Notes under the pieces: generated by a model | Seen by the model: only the letters and a program-made list of their open reading frames with translations | What the model was told of the DNA's origin: nothing | Database searches by the model: none | In this document: one piece after another, positions 17,484 to 27,924 of the stretch | Layout: each line of letters starts with the position of its first letter | Position numbering within the stretch: the stretch's first letter is position 1 | Assembly (NCBI RefSeq): GCF_031851795.1 | Contig: NZ_CP134696.1 | Coordinates: 3,740,501-3,804,500 of the forward strand | Direction: 5' to 3' | Source: Pontibacter sp. G13 | GTDB taxonomy: Bacteria; Bacteroidota; Bacteroidia; J057 | DNA: 64,000 bases | Made by a program: the position numbers and the translations under genes

Positions 17484-18641
17484 ATGCAGCAGAATTCTGG
17501 GCCGATCCCCTATGGAAGACAAGAAATTACTCAAGCCGACATCGATGCGGTAGTCGAAGCCCTACAATCCGATTACCTCACAGGCGGTCCCCGGATTGGC
17601 AAGTTCGAGGAAGCATTTGCCCAATATGTCGATGCGCCGTACGCAGTAGCTGTTTCCAGTGGTACTGCCGCGCTCCACCTCTGCACATTGGCTTTGGGCA
17701 TTCAGCCCGGACAAAAGGTCATCACTTCCCCTTTGACATTTGCAGCATCTGCCAATTGCATCCTTTATGCAGGCGGGGAGGTAGATTTCGTGGACATCGA
17801 TCCGAGGACCGGACTCATGGACCTTGATTTATTGGAGGAAAAGCTACACCAAGCTGAAGCTGGGACCTATGCTGGAATCATTCCTGTCAATTATGCAGGC
17901 CATCCAGTAGATATGGAACGAGTGGCAAATTTGGCCAAACGCCATGGATGCTGGGTATTGGAGGATGCATGTCACGCTCCGGGAGGCTATTTCATAAATC
18001 AGGCGCAGGAAGTCTCCAAGGTGGGAAATGGTCTATTTACGGATCTGGCGATGTTTTCCCTGCATCCCGTCAAACATATCGCTGCGGGAGAAGGAGGGGT
18101 TATCACCACTCGAGATCCCAAACTTTACGAGCAGCTCGTGTTGCTGAGAAGTCATGGCATTACGCGGGATCGCTCTAGATTGACGGAAGATCATGGGGGC
18201 TGGTATTACGAAATGCAGGAGTTGGGATTCAATTACAGGCTTACAGATATCCAAGCAGCGCTCGCTCATTCGCAGCTTGCAAATGCTGCATCAGGCGTGG
18301 AAAGACGCCGGGAGATTGCGGCACATTATAGAGAGGTTTGGAAGGGTCTGCCAATCCAACTCCCTGAAAATGTGGAGGGCCATGCCTATCACTTGTTTGT
18401 TATTCGGACGGAACGGCGCAAGGAGTTGTATAATTTTATGCGCAGTCATAAAGTATTCGTTCAAGTGCATTATATCCCCGTTCACTACCAACCCTATTAT
18501 CAACGATTAGGCTGGAAAAAGGGCGATTTTCCCCATTCTGAGGCATTTTACAATGGCTGTTTAAGTATGCCGATGTACCCATCCATCTCCGACGAATCCC
18601 TAAAATTCGCTACGCAAATCGTACAATCCTTTTTCCATTGA
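17484..18641 (+). CDS. pseC: DegT/DnrJ/EryC1 aminotransferase, PseC-like
   Basis: The 385-residue protein opens with IPYGRQEITQADIDAVVEAL and DYLTGGPRIGKFEEAF, the pattern of PseC, the PLP enzyme that makes UDP-4-amino-4,6-dideoxy-N-acetyl-altrosamine on the way to pseudaminic acid. The PLP lysine is Lys197 (HPVKHIAAGEGG). No other pse gene lies in the window, so the role could instead be in another amino-sugar pathway. The gene diverges from the site-2 protease gene with 40 bases between the starts. Confidence 0.85.
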   Translation: MQQNSGPIPYGRQEITQADIDAVVEALQSDYLTGGPRIGKFEEAFAQYVDAPYAVAVSSGTAALHLCTLALGIQPGQKVITSPLTFAASANCILYAGGEVDFVDIDPRTGLMDLDLLEEKLHQAEAGTYAGIIPVNYAGHPVDMERVANLAKRHGCWVLEDACHAPGGYFINQAQEVSKVGNGLFTDLAMFSLHPVKHIAAGEGGVITTRDPKLYEQLVLLRSHGITRDRSRLTEDHGGWYYEMQELGFNYRLTDIQAALAHSQLANAASGVERRREIAAHYREVWKGLPIQLPENVEGHAYHLFVIRTERRKELYNFMRSHKVFVQVHYIPVHYQPYYQRLGWKKGDFPHSEAFYNGCLSMPMYPSISDESLKFATQIVQSFFH

Positions 18642-18852
18642 TTGCGCATTGCGATTACCGATTTCAATATTTTTTCACCCAAAATTCAACACACCACAAA
18701 ACCCTGAAAAGCAAATACTTATATCTAATTGCATTATCCGAATATTCGTAATTTATCAAGCATTGGTTTTCACGTTGGCATGACTCTTGTGTATTTCCGA
18801 ATGCAGTTTTTATTGCACTCCCCATTTGTTGTATGGTCTACGCTATCCCGTC

Positions 18853-21573
18853 ATGCTCACACAAGACCAACCATTCGTATTCCTTGCCTATATCACGGAT
18901 TCAAGGAAGAAAAAAGGGTCAAAACTGCTGAAAACCCTCCAGCAGGATATTGACAATCTCTGGCATCCACAATCCCCGATTACCATCGCCAGAGAAGCAG
19001 TACAAGGTATTCCGACCGCTCAGGAGCTCCTGTTTGACTCACAGGCGCTCCCGAACCTTCATGCATTGCATTTTGCATCTGAAGTTCAGGATTCCAGTAC
19101 GACCTTCCTCAATGCGCCTGCAGGGAAAAAGGCTCAAATTAACTGGGAAGAAATCTTCCTGGATCACCTCCCGAATATCCGCTGGGCTTTTCTGGATGGT
19201 GGCTCTTCGCATCAATTGGCAGAATCTCTTCTATTTGCCGGTGTACCGATTGTAATCGGAATACGTGGCCTGGAAGATCAAGCCGATGCTTGGCAAGCAT
19301 TCCGACACGGACTTTATCAAGCATTGGCTCAATCACAGCCTTTGGTCGAAGCGCTTGAGACAGCTTCTCAACAGGCTCAAGTGGCCGTCAAGACCCGCAT
19401 TATTCCTTCAGATCCCTACGAATATTGGGACCTCAAGGAACAACTCATCCAAGAATCCGAAGACGGAATCCAAGTCTATGTGTTGGATTCCAAAACCGCA
19501 CAGCTTGATCAACCTTGGGAAGTAAATCCCGTGATCGAACTGGAAGAGCACGAACCTGAGGAAGAGGAAATGATTGCCTCCCCTCCTCCAACTACCCTAG
19601 AGACTCAGGATGAAAATCTTGCAGAACTCGGAATCCAACCGGATGTCCAGCCCGAATTAGAAGAGTCTGGAATTCATCAACTTGCGGAAGTTTCCTCCGA
19701 AGAATATGATTTAGCATCAACCGATGAAACCGAAGTAGCCGAGCCTTCTTCTAGCGATCTAGAAGATTTTTCAGAGACTTTTGATTCGGTAGAATCTCCA
19801 GAAATGATGGAAGATTCGGTGGAGGAAGTCATCGAAGAAAAGCTCATTCCTGCACTTGAAACTGAGTCATACGCTTCAGAAACAGAACGGAAAGGTCCTG
19901 AATTTGAGACTGAGGAAACCGAGATTTCCGATGTGCCTAAAGATGATATCGCGTTGGAAGAAATTCCAGTGGTGGAATCCTCTCAGGAAAATGAGGAAGT
20001 TCAGCAGGTTGAACTCATAATTAAGGAGGAGGAAACAAGTGATGATTCGGAGGAGGTTGAAACCATTTCCCCTGAACCAGAACTTGAAGAAACCATTCCC
20101 CAGGATATTCAATCCGAGATTCAAGAGGAGCAACCATCCGAGGAAATAGAAGTGGAAGAAGAGCCGCATGAGGATGCTCTCATGGAGGCAAAAGAAGAGG
20201 AACAACAGGAGTTCCAAGCTGAGCCAGTCATTGCAGAGGAGGTTGAGATTCAGGTAAAAGATCCACAGCCTGTAAATTTCGCAGAAGATACTCCTCAGTT
20301 GGAAACTCATATTCCCGAGGCGGAAATCATTGAAGAAGTACCTGAATCCCCTCAAGTCGTTAATGAGGAGGAAGCAGTCCAAGCAAATCCTGCTTCCTTT
20401 CAGGAGGCACAAAGCGAGGACACCAAAATCTTCTCTGTGGATCAGGCTTGGCTCATGCTTGAAATGGATACCGCCAGAAAGCGTGAAACCAAAGCCACCA
20501 GTATTCAGACTGAGACATGGCTCGAAAGCGGGCTCTACGAGCCATTCCAACCGGAGCCGGAGCCACAATCAGAATCCAACTCCTCCCAATTTGAATTCGA
20601 CCAAGAGGAAGACGATGAATACTATCACGCACCCGTTGTCGAGCCCAAAAAGGTGAGACCTTGGAGAAGGGTTTTGCCGCTTAGTGGAGTGACTATGTTG
20701 ATTTGTCTGGGGGCTTTCTTTTTGTTGAGTTACACCAACAAGGAGCCCGTTCCAGTAGAACAGCCCAAGGTGGTCAATCCTTTTGAAAACGCCGAAGCCT
20801 ACAAAATTTTGTTGCTCCCATTGAAGCATTATCCCAATTGCACAGCGGAAAATGCCTATTTGGAAATGGCCATTCGCGATCGGATTCTCAACGCACCAGA
20901 AAGCCAAGAACTCAATGTCCAGATCAAATTCCTCACGCAGGGTAGTTGCCCGAGCAATAGTGAAGAGGCCAAAAACATCGGCAAATTTTACAATGCCAAC
21001 ATGGTCGTTTGGGGAGATTACACCAAGGAATCCAACGATCAGAGAAGCTACCTGAAGTATGTCGTCCTAGATGAGGAGTTTAAGAGATCCCATTTGAACC
21101 TGTCCTCCATTGGACACGATGCCTTTCAGGATATTTATCAATTGAAAGAAGGGCAATTCAGTGGCAGTGAAAATGCGATCATGCATTGGCTATTTGCATG
21201 CCTGTACCTTCAGCATGAAAACTATGTCCAATCCAAAAGTCATCTGGACATGGCCAACGACAAAAATGATGAAGAGCCAGGGTACGAGGAGAGCCTGAGC
21301 CTGTTGTATCACCTTCGCGCTAAATGCTTTGAAGGATTGAAGCAGCCAGACGAAGAGCTGGATTCCTACAATAAAGCCCTCTTCTTGAATGATCGCGATG
21401 CACATGCATACCACAAACGTGCAGAGCTTTATGAGCGAATGGAGCGCCCAGAGCTAGCATTGAACGACTATGCACAAGCGATTTCGCATAACCCCAATCA
21501 TTTGTTGGCGATTGAGAAACGCCGGAAACTCATCAACCGCCGACTCAAGAAATCCTACTCTACGGTTCAGTAA
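18853..21573 (+). CDS. CHAT-like (catalytically degenerate) - acidic linker - TM - TPR protein
   Basis: I start at ATG 18853 (MLTQDQPFVFLAYITDS), 906 residues; an in-frame TTG lies 22 codons upstream. Residues 1-210 follow the layout of CHAT caspase-like domains: an LHFASE strand at 72-77, AFLDGGSSH at 113-120, LLFAGVPIVIGIRGLED and AFRHGLYQALAQSQPLVEAL. The expected catalytic His (as in HFGGHA) is replaced by Glu77 and the Cys (as in LNGCST) by Gly117. Residues 235-590 are a low-complexity Glu/Pro-rich linker. One membrane span lies near 609-630, and the C-terminus holds a domain with LLLPLKHYPNC and MVVWGDYTK, then TPR repeats (835-895). Role unknown; a scaffold or sensor is my inference. 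Confidence 0.82.
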   Translation: MLTQDQPFVFLAYITDSRKKKGSKLLKTLQQDIDNLWHPQSPITIAREAVQGIPTAQELLFDSQALPNLHALHFASEVQDSSTTFLNAPAGKKAQINWEEIFLDHLPNIRWAFLDGGSSHQLAESLLFAGVPIVIGIRGLEDQADAWQAFRHGLYQALAQSQPLVEALETASQQAQVAVKTRIIPSDPYEYWDLKEQLIQESEDGIQVYVLDSKTAQLDQPWEVNPVIELEEHEPEEEEMIASPPPTTLETQDENLAELGIQPDVQPELEESGIHQLAEVSSEEYDLASTDETEVAEPSSSDLEDFSETFDSVESPEMMEDSVEEVIEEKLIPALETESYASETERKGPEFETEETEISDVPKDDIALEEIPVVESSQENEEVQQVELIIKEEETSDDSEEVETISPEPELEETIPQDIQSEIQEEQPSEEIEVEEEPHEDALMEAKEEEQQEFQAEPVIAEEVEIQVKDPQPVNFAEDTPQLETHIPEAEIIEEVPESPQVVNEEEAVQANPASFQEAQSEDTKIFSVDQAWLMLEMDTARKRETKATSIQTETWLESGLYEPFQPEPEPQSESNSSQFEFDQEEDDEYYHAPVVEPKKVRPWRRVLPLSGVTMLICLGAFFLLSYTNKEPVPVEQPKVVNPFENAEAYKILLLPLKHYPNCTAENAYLEMAIRDRILNAPESQELNVQIKFLTQGSCPSNSEEAKNIGKFYNANMVVWGDYTKESNDQRSYLKYVVLDEEFKRSHLNLSSIGHDAFQDIYQLKEGQFSGSENAIMHWLFACLYLQHENYVQSKSHLDMANDKNDEEPGYEESLSLLYHLRAKCFEGLKQPDEELDSYNKALFLNDRDAHAYHKRAELYERMERPELALNDYAQAISHNPNHLLAIEKRRKLINRRLKKSYSTVQ

Positions 21574-21594
21574 GCACGTGATTGATCATTTTTA

Positions 21595-21641
21595 TTGGGG
21601 ATTTGGTGAATTGACATTTTCACTGAATCCCCAAAACTTTT
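21595..21641 (+). terminator. Terminator of the CHAT-like gene
   Basis: TTGGGGATT (21595-21603) pairs with AATCCCCAA (21626-21634), with an inner GTGAA/TTCAC helix, and runs into AACTTTTG. Confidence 0.7.
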
Positions 21642-21670
21642 GCCGCATTTGTAAGGAAAAGTAGATTCGA

Positions 21671-21702
21671 TTTCGGTAGCTGATAAAATGCTCATATATT
21701 TG
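21671..21702 (+). promoter_or_regulatory. Promoter of guaB
   Basis: TTTCG is followed after 19 bases by TATATTTG (21695-21702), a full match to the Bacteroidota -7 element TAnnTTTG. It lies 30 bases upstream of the guaB ATG. Confidence 0.6.
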
Positions 21703-21723
21703 CATGGCAAATGTCGTCTGTGA

Positions 21724-23196
<1,473 letters not shown>

Positions 23197-23217
23197 GACA
23201 TATACGAGCACACAGAC

Positions 23218-23262
23218 AGGGCCCCTCCTCACTTGAGAGAAGGGGCCCTAACTGTTTTTTTG
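23218..23262 (+). terminator. Terminator of guaB
   Basis: A perfect 9-bp stem AGGGCCCCT (23218-23226) / AGGGGCCCT (23241-23249) is followed by AACTGTTTTTTT. It also separates guaB from the convergent secreted-protein gene. Confidence 0.92.
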
Positions 23263-23275
23263 GAAATAGGTCGAG

Positions 23276-24553
23276 TCAATCCACAGGTTTGAGGACAAAT
23301 CCTCCCAAGGCGCGATCATAAACCCCTCGAACCCATTTTCCGCCTATGTTCAAGTATTGAGAAACTCCCTGTTCAGAAGTTCTGAAGGAGTCGGAGCCGA
23401 TTGTGGAAATCGGCTGAATGGCAGCTCCTGACTCCACCTGCTCCCATGTTTGCTCGTCTACCATGATAGGAAGGTATTGGTATTGTGCTCGCTGGAGTCC
23501 ATAACCGTTACCTCCCCCTTCAATTGACAAAACGGCTGATAGTCGAAGCTCCCAAGTTCCAGGGCTAAAGCTTACCACCTCCAAAGACCAATTCTGCGGA
23601 AATGCCTCTCCGGTATCCCAAGAAGCTTCCGTACGATTGCCTCGCATATCTAGCCAATTCGAAGGAGGTTGCTCACTCCAAAGAACCGCCAACAGCTCAG
23701 CCTGCTCTGGCGAAAGATCTCCGACTCGGTATATATCTGCTTGCTCTGAACTGATTTCAGCCAAAATCCAGCCTCCCTGAATCCTAAAGCTCGTCATCTG
23801 TCTGTGAGATTCCCCAAAGGAAGAAATCATGCCTTCCTCCTTTTCTCCGCTTGCCAAATCAATCCGAACCCATCGGATACCATCAGGCTCTTCAAGCGTC
23901 ATCAAGATAGACCCTTCCTCTTGGTACATGCTTGCAGAACCACTGTGACCGAGCCATTCTTGAGGTCTGGTCGGGTCATAGAGTTGAAAAGCATATCCAG
24001 CTTTGGAGAGAAATTCTGGATGGTCGATATCGTAGGTCAATGTCGTGAAGCCCCCCGTAGGCTGGAATTTGCACAGCTTAAGCTGCTGGCCATTGGCAGA
24101 TAAACGAAGTACATGAAGTACTCCTCCATGGGAAAAGGATTCAGACAAGCCACGCCTAAAAGAATTTCTGCCTGTAGGTTGAAAAGAGCGTGGCGCCTGG
24201 GTCGTTACCGTGGAAAAATGCCATGAGCGAAAAGTCTCCTGAACTGGGTCCCAAGTATGTACGCCTACCCGATCGGCATCCATACTAATTCCCTGAATAT
24301 CCATATTGGCCAGATCTTGGAAATACAGATCAGAAATCTCCAATTGGATTGATGCATCAGGCCCAAGCAGGAAAAATGTTGCCTGATTTCCTTGCACCAG
24401 CAAACAAGCGGTTTCAGATCCTAGCTTGGAATGGAACATGCGAAGTTGGTCTGGCATCGCTACCTCTACCGGCAGGACCACGGTGGGTTGCTGGGCAAAA
24501 ACCGGCATCCATAGCAAGAAGCACAGTAAAAAAAGCGCTGAGAAGCGTTTCAT
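23276..24553 (-). CDS. Secreted protein of unknown function
   Basis: The ATG at 24553 gives a clean signal peptide (MKRFSALFLLCFLLWMPVFAQ) and 425 residues. The mature part is Trp-rich and beta-patterned, for instance SIQLEISDLYFQDL, DRVGVHTWDPVQETFRSWHF and GTWELRLSAVLSIEGGG, which could form a propeller, but I do not recognise a family. There is no lipobox and no obvious T9SS tail. It converges with guaB, and its upstream neighbour is separated by a terminator. Confidence 0.75.
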   Translation of the reverse strand: MKRFSALFLLCFLLWMPVFAQQPTVVLPVEVAMPDQLRMFHSKLGSETACLLVQGNQATFFLLGPDASIQLEISDLYFQDLANMDIQGISMDADRVGVHTWDPVQETFRSWHFSTVTTQAPRSFQPTGRNSFRRGLSESFSHGGVLHVLRLSANGQQLKLCKFQPTGGFTTLTYDIDHPEFLSKAGYAFQLYDPTRPQEWLGHSGSASMYQEEGSILMTLEEPDGIRWVRIDLASGEKEEGMISSFGESHRQMTSFRIQGGWILAEISSEQADIYRVGDLSPEQAELLAVLWSEQPPSNWLDMRGNRTEASWDTGEAFPQNWSLEVVSFSPGTWELRLSAVLSIEGGGNGYGLQRAQYQYLPIMVDEQTWEQVESGAAIQPISTIGSDSFRTSEQGVSQYLNIGGKWVRGVYDRALGGFVLKPVD

Positions 24554-24648
24554 AAGAACGGTAATTTGGAGTCCATGCAAGAGCTTATTCATTCCTAGTA
24601 AACATGAATGTTTCCAGCTTGAATAGATAGCGGCATACCGCCTCCTCA

Positions 24649-24683
24649 AAAAAGAAGCTCCCGATACTATATGTACCGGGAGC
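24649..24683 (-). terminator. Terminator of the PspA-related genes
   Basis: GCTCCCGATAC (24657-24667) pairs with GTACCGGGAGC (24673-24683) with one mismatch; read on the minus strand it ends in TTCTTTTTT. Confidence 0.88.
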
Positions 24684-24711
24684 CAATTTTCAGAACCGAA
24701 ATCCACGAAAA

Positions 24712-25161
24712 CTAGAAATCTCCTAGCTTACGTCCTTCATCCTCTCCTGTAGAAGGAGCCTCGGAATTCGGCATATCGGTAGTTGAGGAGACTTCATCCT
24801 CCACGGGAGGATCCATTCCCAACTCCTTTTTCATATTGGTGACCAACTGCTCAGCGTTGAACTTTTCCACTGCGGCTTGTTTGGCCAAGTTGTCAAGTTC
24901 CTTGCTGACCGTATCCTCGGAGTCGAATGCAAGCTCCATGCGAGCTTCGCTCATAGCGGAATCTTCGTTCAACTTTTGGATCCAGTCGTCCGAATCATCC
25001 TGCAGCAAGCCATCGGTGATATTAGAGATCGCCTCATTCATCTGTTGGGTATGACGCATTCGCTTCATTCCTTCCAGAAATTCCTTCTTCTTCTTGAGAT
25101 CGGCCTTGTGAGCGGCCTTCATCTCCTCCTTCATTTTCCGTCTTCTTTCTTCTCCAGTCAT
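24712..25161 (-). CDS. Small coiled-coil protein, truncated PspA paralogue
   Basis: This 149-residue, highly charged helical protein has no signal peptide. Its middle, with SEARMELAFDSED and NMKKELGMDPP, lines up with the C-terminal part of the PspA protein encoded just upstream (NEARMEMALDSVD and QFKMEMGLDSDD). The N-terminal membrane-binding helix of PspA is absent and replaced by a Lys/Met-rich segment. It looks like a shortened duplicate that may bind or modulate PspA assemblies; that role is inferred. It lies 74 bases downstream of pspA and shares its terminator. Confidence 0.75.
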   Translation of the reverse strand: MTGEERRRKMKEEMKAAHKADLKKKKEFLEGMKRMRHTQQMNEAISNITDGLLQDDSDDWIQKLNEDSAMSEARMELAFDSEDTVSKELDNLAKQAAVEKFNAEQLVTNMKKELGMDPPVEDEVSSTTDMPNSEAPSTGEDEGRKLGDF

Positions 25162-25235
25162 GGCATTCAGTAGTTTCTACTTGCTTGGAATGATATAGAC
25201 AGATAGCAGCTAGCCCAAAGGGAAGCGATGGTCAA

Positions 25236-25955
25236 TTACTCAGTTTCCTTTTTCGGGGTGTCGAGGTCGAGATCCGCAAGAGGATCATCGGAATCCAATC
25301 CCATTTCCATTTTGAACTGCTTCACCAAGTCAGCTGCACGAATGTTTTCTGCTTCCTCCTCAATCTTGTAGGTATCGGTATCGACAGAATCAAGCGCCAT
25401 TTCCATGCGCGCTTCGTTACGGGCAGTTTCCTCGTTGATTCGAGTGATCATTTCGTCATGGGTAGCATCAATACCAGCCACTTCGAATGATTCCATCGTG
25501 TCAGCAATTTTGGATTGCCACTTAGCACGGTCATGGGCACGCAATGCTTCTTTAGCTTCGGCGATCTTGCGTTCGCGTTGCTTCATGAAGACTTTCTTCA
25601 CCTCAAGCGCTTTTTCGTACGCCTTTTTGGCAGTCTCATATTGATCCTTGGTTTGGATCATATGAGCCTTGGTAGATTCCAGACGCAAAGCAAAATTCTG
25701 GGCAATGTCATCACGACCTGCCTGAATCGCCGCTTTCATCTTGGATACCAAATCCTTGTATTCGCGCTTATATTTATCGAGCTCCTTTTCCAGCAGGGTG
25801 ACGCTGGCTTTGACGGTCGCAATGTTCTCGTTCATCTTGGGAATCTGGTCATTCAGTTCCCGGATGTTTTGTTCCAAAATCAATTTTGGGTCTTCAATTG
25901 ACGAGACCAATCCGCCGAACAGGGATCGCATGGCGCGGACAAATCGCTTCCACAT
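25236..25955 (-). CDS. PspA/IM30 family membrane-stress protein
   Basis: At 239 residues this matches PspA/Vipp1, ESCRT-III-like proteins that assemble on stressed membranes. The amphipathic helix 0 is visible in MWKRFVRAMRSLFGGLVSSI, followed by IEDPKLILEQNIRELNDQIPKMNENIA and the long coiled coil to about residue 150. A C-terminal tail (EARMEMALDSVDTDTYK...) is shared with the next gene. No pspBC or pspF genes are adjacent. The start ATG 25955 is fixed by helix 0. Confidence 0.9.
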   Translation of the reverse strand: MWKRFVRAMRSLFGGLVSSIEDPKLILEQNIRELNDQIPKMNENIATVKASVTLLEKELDKYKREYKDLVSKMKAAIQAGRDDIAQNFALRLESTKAHMIQTKDQYETAKKAYEKALEVKKVFMKQRERKIAEAKEALRAHDRAKWQSKIADTMESFEVAGIDATHDEMITRINEETARNEARMEMALDSVDTDTYKIEEEAENIRAADLVKQFKMEMGLDSDDPLADLDLDTPKKETE

Positions 25956-26034
25956 ATTGTCTGATGATTTCTAGAGAGGTAAAGTGAATCTTTCGAATAG
26001 AAGCTACGGAAGTCCCATGCAAATAGTTAATGGG

Positions 26035-27051
26035 CTAAGACTGAATGATAGTCTCACCAGTTTTTCCGTATTTCCGGATGAACCCTTCTAATTTAAGAAC
26101 TTCTTCCTTATTTCCTACAAAGAGCGGCGTTCTTTGGTGCAGGGTATCCGGATCAATTTCGAGGATGCGTTCAAGCCCCGTAGAAGCGTATCCTCCAGCT
26201 TGTTCTGCAATGAATGCCATAGGATTAGCTTCAAATGTAAGCCTCAACTTTCCGTTTGGTTTTTCAACCGTACCGGGATACATGAAAATTCCGCCTTTTA
26301 GCAAATTCCGATGAAAGTCCGCAACCAGTGACCCGATGTATCGAGACTTGTACGGTTTCGGAGAATCACGCTTGATGTGGCGCAAGTATTCCTTGGTCCC
26401 TTCGAAAAAGTTCCGGTAGTGCCCCTCGTTCACCGAGTACGTATCGCACTTATCTGGAAACTTCATGTTTGGATGAGACAGCAAAAACTCCCCAATGGAT
26501 GGATCGAGGGTGAATCCATTTACGCCATGACCGGTTGTGTAGACGAGCATGGTGCTAGATCCGTAGAGGATATAGCCCGCAGCGACCTGATCTACACCCT
26601 TTTGCAAAAGATCCTCTTTTTTGAGGGGACCATCCATATTTTTTCGGCGATACACAGAAAAAATAGTTCCGATGGACACATTCACATCGATGTTGGAGCT
26701 TCCGTCCAGCGGGTCCATCAAGACGATGTATTTCCCGGTGGAACCTTCTTTGATGATAAAGTCGTCATTCTCCTCCGAGCCGATCGCGCAGACCATCCGC
26801 CCCTTGAAGAGGGAATCGATCATGGCCTCATTGGCAAAGAGATCCAATTTCTGTACTTGTTCGCCCTGGATATTGGTATCTCCGGTAAGTCCGAGGATAT
26901 CTACCAGACCTGCCTTGTTCACCTCGCGGTTGATGATACGTGAAGGCAGGACGATGTCGCGGATGATTTTGGAAAACTGACCCGTGGCATAGGGGAAATT
27001 CTGCTCTTTCTGGATGATGAACTGCTCCAGTGTTTTGACTTTTCTCTCCAT
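26035..27051 (-). CDS. fbp: Class I fructose-1,6-bisphosphatase
   Basis: This gluconeogenic enzyme hydrolyses fructose-1,6-bisphosphate. The 338 residues match family length. The metal-binding signature LMDPLDGSSNIDVNVSIGTIFSVYR lies near residues 115-140, with GEQVQKLDLFANEAM earlier and the substrate motif GGIFMYPGT later. The start ATG 27051 (MERKVKTLEQFI) is the family N-terminus. No terminator is visible before the pspA gene, so read-through into it is possible. Confidence 0.96.
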   Translation of the reverse strand: MERKVKTLEQFIIQKEQNFPYATGQFSKIIRDIVLPSRIINREVNKAGLVDILGLTGDTNIQGEQVQKLDLFANEAMIDSLFKGRMVCAIGSEENDDFIIKEGSTGKYIVLMDPLDGSSNIDVNVSIGTIFSVYRRKNMDGPLKKEDLLQKGVDQVAAGYILYGSSTMLVYTTGHGVNGFTLDPSIGEFLLSHPNMKFPDKCDTYSVNEGHYRNFFEGTKEYLRHIKRDSPKPYKSRYIGSLVADFHRNLLKGGIFMYPGTVEKPNGKLRLTFEANPMAFIAEQAGGYASTGLERILEIDPDTLHQRTPLFVGNKEEVLKLEGFIRKYGKTGETIIQS

Positions 27052-27527
27052 AAACTAGCGAATAGATGATTTAGCGAAATTACGCAAAAAATGAAGATTC
27101 GCAGCTATCTTTTATGACTAAAAATTTGACGATCAATTGATTAAAATCAATATTTGGAATGCGTCAAATCTCACAAGATACAAACAAAACAAATTACAGG
27201 CCAACGAAGTCGACCGATTTGAAAAACCGTTACAGGCGAGCGGAATTGTTTGAAAAAGTGGCAGGAGTCCCGCGGAATCCATGCAAAGTCTCAAATGCCT
27301 GACCCAACTTTCCCGATCTAGAAAAATGGCTTTCCGACCAATGGGGGCACATGATAGCAAAGATTCCGGCAAATGGGAAGCTGGATGGGGGGATTGCATA
27401 ACATCTCCGCATAAACTTCCCAAAGATTAAAACTAAACGTACACTTATGCCGTTATAGTGTCCGCATGGTAGGATACAAAGCCGGTGAACCAACAAATAA
27501 TTTTTTTGAAGTTTTTTTGATGCGGGC
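27052..27527. other. Intergenic stretch, no gene seen
   Basis: About 475 AT-rich bases separate the fbp start from the tRNA promoter. Short open frames here have no family features or neighbours that would support them. The fbp promoter should lie at the left end. Confidence 0.5.
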
Positions 27528-27528
27528 T

Positions 27529-27558
27529 TTGGATATTCAAATCTGTCCCCTACCTTTG
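27529..27558 (+). promoter_or_regulatory. Bacteroidota-type promoter of the tRNA cluster
   Basis: TTG (27529-27531), a 19-base spacer and TACCTTTG (27551-27558) match the Bacteroidota consensus TTTG-N19-TAnnTTTG. It lies 44 bases before the first tRNA. Confidence 0.8.
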
Positions 27559-27601
27559 CATCGCAATTGAGAGAAACACTTACGGTTTCACACTCAAGGC
27601 T

Positions 27602-27674
27602 GATTCGATAGCTCAGTTGGTAGAGCATCTGCCTTTTAAGCAGAGGGTCCTGGGTTCGAGCCCCAGTCGAATCA
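27602..27674 (+). tRNA. tRNA-Lys (anticodon TTT), copy 1
   Basis: Acceptor stem GATTCGA/TCGAATC with discriminator A, D arm GCTC...GAGC, anticodon stem TCTGC/GCAGA around loop CTTTTAA (anticodon TTT) and T arm CTGGG-TTCGAGC-CCCAG. CCA is not encoded. It is identical to the copy at 27925. Confidence 0.97.
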
Positions 27675-27679
27675 CAAAG

Positions 27680-27715
27680 CCCTGACAGTCTCAGATTGTC
27701 AGGGTTAATTTTTCT
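27680..27715 (+). terminator. Terminator after tRNA-Lys copy 1
   Basis: CCCTGACA (27680-27687) pairs with TGTCAGGG (27697-27704) and is followed by TTAATTTTTC. Confidence 0.88.
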
Positions 27716-27748
27716 TTGGTCGGCAATAGCCGAGACATACTTACTAAT

Positions 27749-27836
27749 GCCCAGGTGGTGGAATTGGTAGACACGCTAGCTTGAGGGGCTAGTGGCCATT
27801 GCGGCCGTGCTGGTTCGAGTCCAGTCCTGGGTACCA
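27749..27836 (+). tRNA. tRNA-Leu (anticodon GAG)
   Basis: Acceptor stem GCCCAGG/CCTGGGT with a G-U first pair, anticodon stem CTAGC/GCTAG with loop TTGAGGG (anticodon GAG), a long variable arm typical of Leu, T arm with GGTTCGAGTCC, and an encoded CCA at 27834-27836, unlike the two Lys genes. Confidence 0.96.
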
Positions 27837-27841
27837 TCCGA

Positions 27842-27874
27842 CAAACTCACTGTTTTTACAGTGAGTTTTTTTTC
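27842..27874 (+). terminator. Terminator after tRNA-Leu
   Basis: AAACTCACTGT (27842-27852) pairs perfectly with ACAGTGAGTTT (27857-27867), and the U tract continues after it. Confidence 0.92.
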
Positions 27875-27924
27875 ACGGGGCCAAGGATGTTCACATACAC
27901 CTCCCGTTCCTCACATACATAGCT

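Noticed and set aside
19876-20568. Open frame of 230 codons opposite the acidic linker of the CHAT-like gene
   Set aside because: The Leu/Phe-rich translation is simply the antisense of Glu/Pro repeats; it does not look like a real membrane protein gene.
19558-20620. Tandem-repeat array in the Glu-rich linker
   Set aside because: The composition is repetitive but no fixed repeat unit recurs; it is low complexity only.
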